Assembly: GCA_002319925.1 (NCBI GenBank)
Contig: DCFP01000078.1
Span: 14,896-39,034, forward strand
Length of the DNA: 24,139 bases
Direction: 5' to 3'
DNA from: Holophagaceae bacterium UBA1801
Lineage (GTDB): Bacteria > Acidobacteriota > Holophagae > Holophagales > Holophagaceae
The notes beneath the pieces are model-generated. The model made no database searches and had not been told where the DNA came from. It was given only the letters and a program-made list of their open reading frames with translations. The position numbers and the translations under genes are program-made. Of the stretch, positions 15,895-22,680 are shown one piece after another. How positions within the stretch are numbered: position 1 is the stretch's first letter; the number at the start of each line of letters is the position of its first letter.

Positions 15895-18224
15895 GGCGCG
15901 GCTTCCCAGAACCGGCGTACATCCGCGAGGATGCTCGCGGAGACGCCCTCCTTCGGCGAACTTTGGAACCATTCCTCCGGAAAGCACTGCGCGTATGAGT
16001 CTTCGAGAAAGCGGCCATCCAGGAAGACGATGAGCCCCCGGTCTTCGGGGCTGCGGATCACGCGGCCAGCGGCCTGAACGGCCTTGGCCATGGCGGGGAA
16101 GGTGTAGGCATAGTGCTCTCCGGAGCCGAAGCGGCGATCGAAATGCTCCTTGACCAGCTTCCGTTCCAGGTCGAAGGGTGGCAAGGGAGGACCCACGACG
16201 ATGCAGCCGATGAGCGCTTCTCCGGGCAGATCGACGCCTTCGGAAAGGGAACCCCCCTGCACCGCCAGCACCACTTGCCCTCGCTCGCGCCTCAACCCAC
16301 CCAGCAGTCCCGCAAGGTCGTCCGCCGATGCCTGCCGGGGCTGGGCCAGGATCTGGAATCCCGGAAGATCCAACAGAGGTCGCGTTTTCTCGAGGAAATC
16401 GAAGCTCGGGAAGAAGATGAGGTAGTTGCCGAAGCGCAGAGGCAGCACCCGCGAAATGAATTCCGCCACGCGGGGAATCTCCGTCTCGCGCCTACGGAAC
16501 AGCGTGGAGATCTGCGGTACCACGAGCGTTAGCCGATGGGCATCAGGAAAGGGCGATGGCACTTCTTCCCGCAAACTCTCCGAAAGACCCGAGAGGCGTT
16601 CGTAGAAATCAAAGGGTTTCAAGGTGCCCGAGAAGAGCACCGCGTTGGCCAAGCCCTTCATGCGCTCCGCCAAGTATTCCGAGGCCTCCGGGCAGGTGAT
16701 CTGGAGGCGGCCTGGCGGAATCCACGTCACCAGGCGGGCATCGGGCAAGACATCGCAGAACTCGGACCAGGTACGGAAGAGCTGGATGAGGGGATGGCTT
16801 GAGGAAAGTGGTGTGCCCTCTCCGGCGGCCTTGGCCACCATCTTGCGGATCCGGAATGTTTCCGTCTGGAAGGGTTCGGGATCCACCTCCACGCGGCGAT
16901 GGTCGCCTTCCCACGGGCGCAGAAGCTTCAGGCAGCGGCCGATCTGCCGCGACACCTGACTGCGCAGTGCCGCCGCTTTCGGTCCGCGCCAAGTCTTGCG
17001 AAGGGCTGCGATCTCGGCCGCATCCAGGGCTGGCGAGAACCAGTCGGCGGCGCGGGATGGCAGGTTGTGAGCCTCGTCGAAGAGCACGAGGTTGCGCGCG
17101 CTCTCCTCCGGCGTGCCGAAGAAGCGATGCACCGTGGACGATGGCGACAGGACGTAGTTGTAGTCGCCGATGACCACGTCCGCGTTCCGTGCCGCGTCCA
17201 GACTCAGCTCGAAGGGGCAGAGCTCGAAGCGGTCCGCCACCTCGCGGATGGTCCCACCATCCGCGCAGCCGGCCTCCATGAGGATCGTCAGCGCGTCCGA
17301 GGCCTTCAGCCGGTCGTAGTAGCCCAGTGCCCGTGGGCAAGTGTCCGGCGCACAGTGGACCTCGTCCTGGGGACAGACCCGCTCCTTGGCGCGGAGGGTC
17401 ACGGAGCGCACGGGATGCCCCTGTTCCCTCAGCAAGCGCACGAAAGTCTCGGCAGCCGCGTGCTGGCTGTTGCGGGGCGTGGCGTAGAACACGCGCCAGT
17501 CCTCCGCGAGGGCCTTCCTCAACGCCGGGAACAGGATCGCGGCTGTCTTGCCCAATCCCGTGGGAGCCTGCACCAGCAAGGGTTTCCGGGCTTCCACCGC
17601 CTGCTCGGTGAGCGCGATCAAGCGCTCCTGGCCCGGCCGGAGATCCTGGAAGGGAAACGCGAGTTGGCCGCCGAGGTTCCTCCGTTCCTCGGCACGGGCC
17701 ACGGCTCGCAGATGGTTCTCATGGAAGGCCTGGAGTTGAGCCTCGACCCATTTCGAAAACGATTCCGGATCGAAGGCGAGTGGAACCACCGTCTCTTTTT
17801 CGTCCAGAAGCGAGATCACGCGCAGGCGGCAGGCCACGGGCTCGCCCGTCTGCCGCCACTGGAACCATGCGTACATCCGCGCCTGTTGAGCGAACACGTG
17901 CATCTCGTCGGCTTCCAAGTCCCGCAACAACGCACCAGCCTGGTAGCTGGTCTTGATCTCCTCCGCCAGCCATGGCGAGGCAAACAACACATCCATGCGC
18001 CCGCGGACGCGACAAGCGAAACCTTCGCGCTCCAGAAGGCACTGGATCGGCACCTCGCTGCGTACCTCCGGGCTCTCGCGCGCCAGGCGCTTCTGCACGC
18101 GGGCGTGCAGGCGCGTCCCCTGGGCCATGGCGTCCTCCTCCAGGCGGAAGGAGAGGGACGCATCCAGGCTCCCCGAAGGTTCCAGGGGCGTGACGAAGGC
18201 GGTGACGGAGAGGGAGATTTCCAT
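15891..18224 (-). CDS. XPD/FANCJ/DinG-like Fe-S helicase with N-terminal RecB-type nuclease domain
   Basis: This 777-residue SF2 helicase carries its own nuclease domain. Residues 1-180 show a RecB/Cas4-like PD-(D/E)XK set: H40, D78 in GRMDVLF, E89-I-K91 in AEEIKT, and the QxxxY motif (Q114, Y118). The helicase part has Walker A APTGLGKT (220-227), YATPRN, four cysteines placed as in the XPD Fe-S domain (C284, C291, C296, C336), DEAH in LVLFDEAHNL (383-386), LFSGTL, and motif VI QAAGRVIRSPEDRG. The family unwinds DNA 5' to 3'. Its ATG directly follows the dinB stop (TAAATG) and its stop overlaps the FAN1 start. It could be a bacterial counterpart of the FANCJ-FAN1 partnership, an inference from domain content and gene order. 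Both catalytic sites look intact. Confidence 0.93.
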   Translation of the reverse strand: MEISLSVTAFVTPLEPSGSLDASLSFRLEEDAMAQGTRLHARVQKRLARESPEVRSEVPIQCLLEREGFACRVRGRMDVLFASPWLAEEIKTSYQAGALLRDLEADEMHVFAQQARMYAWFQWRQTGEPVACRLRVISLLDEKETVVPLAFDPESFSKWVEAQLQAFHENHLRAVARAEERRNLGGQLAFPFQDLRPGQERLIALTEQAVEARKPLLVQAPTGLGKTAAILFPALRKALAEDWRVFYATPRNSQHAAAETFVRLLREQGHPVRSVTLRAKERVCPQDEVHCAPDTCPRALGYYDRLKASDALTILMEAGCADGGTIREVADRFELCPFELSLDAARNADVVIGDYNYVLSPSSTVHRFFGTPEESARNLVLFDEAHNLPSRAADWFSPALDAAEIAALRKTWRGPKAAALRSQVSRQIGRCLKLLRPWEGDHRRVEVDPEPFQTETFRIRKMVAKAAGEGTPLSSSHPLIQLFRTWSEFCDVLPDARLVTWIPPGRLQITCPEASEYLAERMKGLANAVLFSGTLKPFDFYERLSGLSESLREEVPSPFPDAHRLTLVVPQISTLFRRRETEIPRVAEFISRVLPLRFGNYLIFFPSFDFLEKTRPLLDLPGFQILAQPRQASADDLAGLLGGLRRERGQVVLAVQGGSLSEGVDLPGEALIGCIVVGPPLPPFDLERKLVKEHFDRRFGSGEHYAYTFPAMAKAVQAAGRVIRSPEDRGLIVFLDGRFLEDSYAQCFPEEWFQSSPKEGVSASILADVRRFWEAAP

Positions 18225-19409
18225 TTAGCCGGAGATCTCCAGATCGTCGAACAAAGGCGAGGCTTCCTCGGCCGCGCGGGACGGCTTCGGTTGCGGGAAT
18301 GCCTCCTCGTCGCCGGGCCGCACGAGGGTTCCCACGCGCACGCCCAGGAGCCGGAGCTTGCGATCGAAGACCACGCGCTTGAGGCAGGTCCGCGCGGCCT
18401 CGATGATGACAAGGGGATCCGCGGTGGCAACATCCAGCGTCACATCGCGGGTCACGATCTTGAAATCCTCGAAGCGAAGCTTGACGCCGATGCTCTTGCC
18501 CTTGCAATCCTTCCGCGCCAGGTCGCGCCCCACGCGCTCGCAGAGGTCCATGAGGATCTTCGAAAGGGCCTGGCGGTCTGTTCTTGGATGCAGATCTCGC
18601 TCGAAGGTGGTCTCGGTGCTCACGGACTTGCACTCGCGATAGGTCACCACCGGGCTGTCGTCGATGCCCTGCGCGGCCTCAGCCATCCAGGCGCCATAAC
18701 TCTTGCCGAAATGCTGGATGAGGAAGGCGGGTTCCGCGGCCGCGAGCTGGCCGATGGTGAGGATGCCCAGGGACTCCAGCTTCACACTGGCCTTGGGACC
18801 GATGCCGTTGATGGCGTTGGCGCGCAGGGGCCAGACGCGTACGGGCACGTCCTCCATGGCCAGCACTGTGAGCCCATCGGGCTTTTCCATCTCCGAGGCC
18901 AGCTTGGAGAGGAGCTTGTTGGGCGTGACACCAATGGAACAGGAGAGTCCCGTGGCGGCGTTGACGGCCGCCTTCAATCGTTGCGCTAATGCTCGTGTTT
19001 CGCCGGGAACGTCCGTCAGATCGATGTAGATCTCGTCGATGCCGCGGTCCTCGTAGATCGGCGCGATCTCCGCGACGGCGCCCTTGAAGAGCCGCGAGTA
19101 CTTCACGTAGGCCTCGAAATCCGCGGGCAGCAGGATGGCGTCCGGCGCCAGCGCGGCGGCCTTCATCAGCCCCAGGCCCGAGCGCACGCCGAAGGCCCGG
19201 GCCTCATAGGTGGCCGTGGTGACGACGCCCCGCCCCGCGTACGAGCGCAGGCGCGCGAAGGCGCCATCCGTGATCACGCCCTTGGCGCGCCGCCCGCCCA
19301 CCACCACGGGCTGCCCGCGCAGCTCCGGGTACTTGAGCAGCTCCACGGAAGCAAAGAAGGCATCCATGTCCAGGTGGGCGATGCGCCGCGGGCGTGGAGC
19401 AGAATCCAT
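18225..19409 (-). CDS. dinB: DNA polymerase IV (Y-family, DinB)
   Basis: DinB carries out error-prone translesion synthesis. The 394-residue protein has HLDMDAFFASVE (D14, D16 and steric-gate F19), the catalytic pair in GIDEIYIDLT (D125, E126), SIGVTPNKLLSKLASEMEKPDG, the helix-hairpin-helix ANAINGIGPKASVKLESLGI, and a little-finger domain beginning ECKSVSTETTFERDL. The C-terminus EASPLFDDLEI contains a beta-clamp-binding motif of QLxLF type. Between GG (38-39) and RGVVTTATYEAR there is an extra stretch of about 20 residues not present in E. coli DinB; I recall similar insertions in some proteobacterial homologues. GGAAGG precedes the start by a few bases. It is the first gene of a three-gene minus-strand operon. 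No LexA box of E. coli type is visible upstream. Confidence 0.96.
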   Translation of the reverse strand: MDSAPRPRRIAHLDMDAFFASVELLKYPELRGQPVVVGGRRAKGVITDGAFARLRSYAGRGVVTTATYEARAFGVRSGLGLMKAAALAPDAILLPADFEAYVKYSRLFKGAVAEIAPIYEDRGIDEIYIDLTDVPGETRALAQRLKAAVNAATGLSCSIGVTPNKLLSKLASEMEKPDGLTVLAMEDVPVRVWPLRANAINGIGPKASVKLESLGILTIGQLAAAEPAFLIQHFGKSYGAWMAEAAQGIDDSPVVTYRECKSVSTETTFERDLHPRTDRQALSKILMDLCERVGRDLARKDCKGKSIGVKLRFEDFKIVTRDVTLDVATADPLVIIEAARTCLKRVVFDRKLRLLGVRVGTLVRPGDEEAFPQPKPSRAAEEASPLFDDLEISG

Positions 19410-19429
19410 GGGCCTTCCAGTGATGACCC

Positions 19430-19435
19430 AGTATA
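19430..19435 (-). promoter_or_regulatory. Candidate -10 element for the dinB operon
   Basis: TATACT on the minus strand lies 20 nt before the dinB ATG and implies a leader of about 13 nt. No good -35 is found at the right distance, so an activator or an extended element may be needed. I see no CTG-N10-CAG SOS box. Confidence 0.35.
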
Positions 19436-19512
19436 GCGCATGGCGAAAATCAAGCGAAACCCTTGCGGCGCCCTAAGGAACGGGTCCCCAGGGATTTCCA
19501 AGCTGGATCGAC

Positions 19513-19689
19513 TCAGCGCATGCCGTTCATGCGGCAAAAGACCTGGGACACCACCGAAGAAAGGAATTCCAGCTGAGGCTTCGTCCGCAGAATCGATTCA
19601 CGACTGCGACAAAGGCCAGCACACCGGATCCGGGTGCCACCGCGTCCTTTGCGCTTCTGCATGCAGCGATAGGCCGTCTCGAAGTTCAT
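19513..19689 (-). CDS. Possible small basic Cys-containing protein (58 aa)
   Basis: A minus-strand frame from the ATG at 19689 runs 58 codons to the stop at 19513. It starts MNFETAYRCMQKRKGRGG, has four cysteines and many Arg/Lys residues, and no TM segment. GGGAG lies 7-8 nt before the ATG. Codon use at the start is rich in G/C third positions like neighbouring genes but weakens later. I do not recognise the family. It sits in an otherwise empty 390-nt gap, divergent from the CheY-type gene. It may be spurious. Confidence 0.3.
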   Translation of the reverse strand: MNFETAYRCMQKRKGRGGTRIRCAGLCRSRESILRTKPQLEFLSSVVSQVFCRMNGMR

Positions 19690-19830
19690 GTCGCATCTCC
19701 CGGTCCAATCCATCTGCGTTATTGGATGGGGCAGACCAATTGGCTGTGACCGGTTCCGTTTCAACTCGCGCCCCAGAACAGTCCGGTCGGGGTGTTGGTA
19801 ACATCTTGTAAGATCTTTTTCCAGTGACCC

Positions 19831-20190
19831 ATGATGATCCTCATCGCTGATGACAGCGCGACCATGCGGCGGATCGTCATCCGCGCGCTCTCGGAGATGG
19901 GCGAGAAGGACACGGTCGAAGCCGAGAATGGCCATGCTGCCCTGGATGCCATTGCAAAGGGGGGCGTGGAATTCGTCATCACGGACTGGAACATGCCCGC
20001 AATGAACGGCCTCGATTTCGTGACTCAGCTCCGGGCCTCGAACACCAAGATCCCCGTCCTCATGGTCACCACCAATGCCTCCAATGTGGACGTCATCCAG
20101 GCTCTCAAGGCGGGAGTGAACAACTGCATCATCAAACCGTTCACGCCTGAGACCATGAAGGAGAAGATCAAGGCGATGTTTTCCGAGTGA
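19831..20190 (+). CDS. CheY-type single-domain response regulator
   Basis: A 119-residue stand-alone receiver with every catalytic residue: D7 and D8 (metal site in ILIADDSATMRR), the phospho-acceptor D52 in VITDWNMPAMNG, switch Thr in VLMVTTNAS (T80) and K102 in IIKPFTPE. There is no output domain, so it must act by protein contact, for example on the flagellar motor or within a phosphorelay. The DSATMRRIV and WNMP motifs are CheY-like. No chemotaxis genes are visible nearby; its only signalling neighbour is the decayed receiver/ATPase gene downstream. The upstream Shine-Dalgarno is weak, and a second in-frame ATG follows directly at 19834. Confidence 0.93.
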   Translation: MMILIADDSATMRRIVIRALSEMGEKDTVEAENGHAALDAIAKGGVEFVITDWNMPAMNGLDFVTQLRASNTKIPVLMVTTNASNVDVIQALKAGVNNCIIKPFTPETMKEKIKAMFSE

Positions 20191-20229
20191 GGGTATTTCC
20201 AGCGAGGGCTTTTCTCCGGTCACATCCGT

Positions 20230-20264
20230 CGCTGAGGTTTACCTGAATAAGGAGTGTGTTCAGC
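20230..20264 (+). terminator. Weak hairpin downstream of the CheY-type gene
   Basis: CGCTGA near 20230 can pair with TCAGCG near 20259, with a smaller nested CTGAA/TTCAG stem. There is no T-run. It may end the cheY-like transcript or be incidental. Confidence 0.25.
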
Positions 20265-20346
20265 GGGTCGATAAGCCTGAGGTAAGCTTTGCTCCCGTCC
20301 ACAAGGAGCACCGGCAGACCACGATTCGGGAACGGTTGGAGGCCCC

Positions 20347-20845
20347 ATGAGCGCGCCGCGGGTACTGGTGGTGGACGATGACATCGTCAACATGTCCGTT
20401 CTGACGAAAATCCTCCGCAACAAGCAGTTCGATACCGAGTCGGCGCACGATGGCAGGGAAGCCATGTCCATGCTGCTGGAGGACCCCGAGGGGTTCGATG
20501 TCGTCCTCTGGACCGGATCATGCCCCGCATGGATGACATGAAAGTGTTGCAGCAGATCAAGGCGACTCCCCCCCTCCAGTCCCTTCCCGTGATCATGCAG
20601 ACGGCCATGGGGGGTGTGGCCGAGATCATGGCCGGGCTCAACGTGGGAGCTTTCTACTACCTCACCAAGCCCTTGAACCACAAACTGGTGATGGCGGTGG
20701 TCCGCACAGCGGTTGAGGATCACGCGCGCGAGATCGTGCTTTCGATAACCATGGCCGTGGCATTCTGCTGGCCAAGACCCAAGCCTTCGACTCGATCGCC
20801 TACCAAGGGAACGGTAATCACGTCGTCATGGAAATCCGGCTCTGA
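20347..20845 (+). pseudogene. Decayed receiver plus RsbW-like ATPase gene (two frame breaks, internal loss)
   Basis: The receiver starts normally (VLVVDDDIVNMSVLTKILRN) but the frame ends after 64 codons at 20541. Moving by one base near 20505-20509 restores LLDRIMPRMDDMKVLQQIKA, ending in LTKPLNHKLVMAVVRTAVEDHARE, so the phospho-Asp (codon 20511-20513) and Lys are in the second frame. After about 20735 a third frame gives NHGRGILLAKTQAFDSIAYQ to VVMEIRL with a stop at 20843-20845. That tail looks like the end of an RsbW/HATPase_c_2 anti-sigma-type kinase. The middle of such a protein, including the ATP-binding N box, is missing. The parent was probably a receiver fused to a serine-kinase-like ATPase. 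A sequencing error could explain the first break but not the missing middle. Confidence 0.75.
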
Positions 20846-20851
20846 GGTTTT

Positions 20852-20916
20852 GGCATAAGGAGCTGTAGCGAACTAACCTGTGCTTTTCTGGTTAGTTCGC
20901 TACAGCTCCTTATGCC
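20852..20916. repeat. Perfect 27-bp inverted repeat with 11-nt loop
   Basis: The arm at 20852-20878 (begins GGCATAAGGAGC, ends GAACTAACC) is exactly complementary to 20890-20916, with the loop TGTGCTTTTCT between them. It sits 6 bp after the last stop of the decayed gene and 49 bp before the convergent small membrane-protein gene. No T-run follows either arm and I see no flanking target duplication. It may be a bidirectional terminator, a mobile palindromic or MITE-like unit, or a remnant transposon end. Confidence 0.9.
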
Positions 20917-20965
20917 GCTGGCAGCTTCGGTTCGTTCAGGCTATTTGTGCACAGCGGCTTATGCC

Positions 20966-21196
20966 CTACCGCTTCCCGGTGTAGGCTCCAGCCAGCAGAA
21001 GCCCCGTGCCTGCGAGCACGAGTACCCAGCCGACGGGCGCGGGCACGTCGATCTTCTCCCGGGTGCGGGCGCTGGCCTCGAAGGGCCCGAGGTGCGCTGT
21101 GCGCAGCTTCAGGTAGGGGATTCCTTCCTCGGGCAGCGAATAGGCGCCCAGGAAGAACAACCCCAGACCGGCGAGCAGGAACAGGAACTTGAGCAT
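20966..21196 (-). CDS. Small two-TM membrane protein
   Basis: The 76-residue protein has two hydrophobic helices (about 4-20 and 54-72) flanking a polar stretch containing LRTAHLGPFEASARTREKID. This pattern, helix, then a LGPxE-type beta segment, then a helix ending in basic residues (AYTGKR), resembles small DUF3185-like inner-membrane proteins of unknown role; the family match is from memory and tentative. The start at 21196 has no Shine-Dalgarno, but a promoter lies so close that a leaderless transcript is likely. It is 53 nt downstream of the lipoprotein gene on the same strand, yet appears to have its own promoter. Confidence 0.75.
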   Translation of the reverse strand: MLKFLFLLAGLGLFFLGAYSLPEEGIPYLKLRTAHLGPFEASARTREKIDVPAPVGWVLVLAGTGLLLAGAYTGKR

Positions 21197-21202
21197 GGCG
21201 GC

Positions 21203-21231
21203 ATTATGGCAAGGCCAGTGGTTCTGGGCAA
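21203..21231 (-). promoter_or_regulatory. Promoter for the small membrane protein, predicted leaderless
   Basis: On the minus strand TTGCCC (21231-21226) and CATAAT (21208-21203) are spaced 17 nt. The ATG begins 7 nt after the -10 hexamer, where transcription would be expected to start. Confidence 0.5.
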
Positions 21232-21249
21232 TGCGCTTCCGGCAATGCC

Positions 21250-22401
21250 CTACTGGAATTTCTGCCAGGCGGAAATGACCTTGGCCTCGTGGGTGCCGTC
21301 CCCCGCCAGGGCCGTGCGCGTGGAGTCCGTCCAGTAGCTCGGAATGGCCACAGTATCGGTGTAGTAACCAGCGGTGTAGACGTGGACGTCGGATACGGCG
21401 ATGGCGAAGGCCTCCCCATTGTGCGTGCCATCCCCAAGATCCGTGGGTGAGGCCGTGCCTTGGACCCAATAGGCAGGATGCGTCAGCGACCCGTCATAGT
21501 AGGATCCAGCGAAATACAGAGTGCTGCCAAACATCGTCATCGCGTAGATGGACGCGGTGTGGCTGCTGTCGAAACCCGCAAAGTCCGTGTTGGTGGGAGC
21601 AGCAGGGGAAAGGGACAAATCGCTGGTCCAGAAGGTCGGGATCTGAGTGGTGCCATTGTTGTACCACCCGCCCGCATACAGGAATCCGCTGGACAAGACT
21701 ATGGAGGTGGCTACGGAGCTGGTGGCGCCCGTAACCGGCAGGTTTGTTTGGGTATTCGAAGAGTCCACGGTCCAGTAGCAGGCGCTGTTCTTGGTTCCGT
21801 CGTTGTAGTAGCCAGCGGCGTACACCGTGGTTCCGGATACGGCCACAGCCAACGCATAACCCAAGCTGGTGCCGTTGTTCAGGTCGGTGCGCACGGGATT
21901 CGACGAGGCCAGCGAGGGGGTAGCCGTCCAGAGGCAGGGCTTGTCACTTCCCGAGGAGGTGTAGTACCCGACGGCGTAGACGTTGGAACCACTGATAGCG
22001 ATGGCCAGGGCGTAGGCGGAGTTGGTCGTGTCGCCGCCCTGGTTCAGGTCGTAGCGAGTCAAGGTTCCTGCAGAAGTCACGGTCCAGAAGCAGGGAACCG
22101 TGATGGTGCCGTTGTCGTAGTACCCGACCGTGTAGATCGTGCCAGCGCTGGTCGTCACGGTGGGGGAGAAGGCTTTCGCGTCGTGAGTGCCATCCCCCGT
22201 CAGATCCTTCGACGCCGTTCCCGTCCAGTACCGGGGAATGGTCTTAACTCCATCGCTGTAGTAGCCCGCAAATGAGATGGACGCACCATTGACGACTGGA
22301 ATGTCCGAGGATCCGCTATCACTCGCCGCGCCGTGTGTGCAACCTACCAGCATCAGCAGGAGACCGAACAATCCACCCGTGATCTTGAGGCCGCGATGCA
22401 T
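21250..22401 (-). CDS. Secreted lipoprotein with seven YxxGYY-type repeats
   Basis: The 383-residue protein has a lipoprotein signal: basic MHRGLK, hydrophobic core and lipobox LVGC with Cys21. After a Gly/Ser-rich spacer come seven units of about 50 residues, each with a (V/I/L)Y-x-x-G-(Y/W/S)-Y core followed by xDG/xNG and a (C/A/R/T)-(Y/F/L)-W motif. The cores lie near residues 46, 93, 145, 197, 245, 300 and 345. Seven repeats of this size suggest a beta-propeller, although no family is recognised. Between repeats, GDGTH recurs near both ends. The start was chosen at 22401 because GGAGGG lies 7 nt before it; the earlier ATG at 22416 would begin inside that ribosome site. It is probably anchored in the outer membrane or cell surface. 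Ligand unknown. Confidence 0.85.
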   Translation of the reverse strand: MHRGLKITGGLFGLLLMLVGCTHGAASDSGSSDIPVVNGASISFAGYYSDGVKTIPRYWTGTASKDLTGDGTHDAKAFSPTVTTSAGTIYTVGYYDNGTITVPCFWTVTSAGTLTRYDLNQGGDTTNSAYALAIAISGSNVYAVGYYTSSGSDKPCLWTATPSLASSNPVRTDLNNGTSLGYALAVAVSGTTVYAAGYYNDGTKNSACYWTVDSSNTQTNLPVTGATSSVATSIVLSSGFLYAGGWYNNGTTQIPTFWTSDLSLSPAAPTNTDFAGFDSSHTASIYAMTMFGSTLYFAGSYYDGSLTHPAYWVQGTASPTDLGDGTHNGEAFAIAVSDVHVYTAGYYTDTVAIPSYWTDSTRTALAGDGTHEAKVISAWQKFQ

Positions 22402-22416
22402 GCTTTGTCCCTCCAT

Positions 22417-22680
22417 GACTAGACAACTAAAGGAGCTAAACCCCGTTCATGATCTGCCAATACGGTGAACAGCTTAGCAGTCGGGCCCTCCTCTGTCGCG
22501 AATCGATACGATGGGTTCCACAGGCCTGGCCGAGATCGCGATAGTCTTTTTTGATTCTTTGAGTTTTAAGCCGTTTGCGCTGAACCGGTCCGCCGCCATG
22601 AATGAGGCGTCCGTTCCATCGAACGTCCCATCGATTGGCTCATCTAAGTCTTCGATTCCCATTTCCAGGTTGGTGCTTCC
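22417..22680. other. Divergent intergenic region between the lipoprotein and norB
   Basis: No gene is convincing in this gap. It should hold the promoters of both divergent genes. TTTGATTCTTTGAGTTT near 22550 is only a poor half-match to an FNR/NNR site, and I see no NsrR- or NorR-type palindrome. GTTCA/TGAAC near 22446-22471 forms a weak inverted repeat. Confidence 0.4.

Noticed and set aside
19440..19811. A 123-codon plus-strand frame before the CheY-type gene
   Set aside because: It has no ribosome site, a Ser/Arg/Cys-rich composition unlike neighbouring genes and no recognisable motif.
22540..22575. A possible FNR/NNR box upstream of norB (TTTGATTCTTTGAGTTT)
   Set aside because: Only the first half resembles TTGAT; the second half does not match ATCAA, so I do not call a regulator site.
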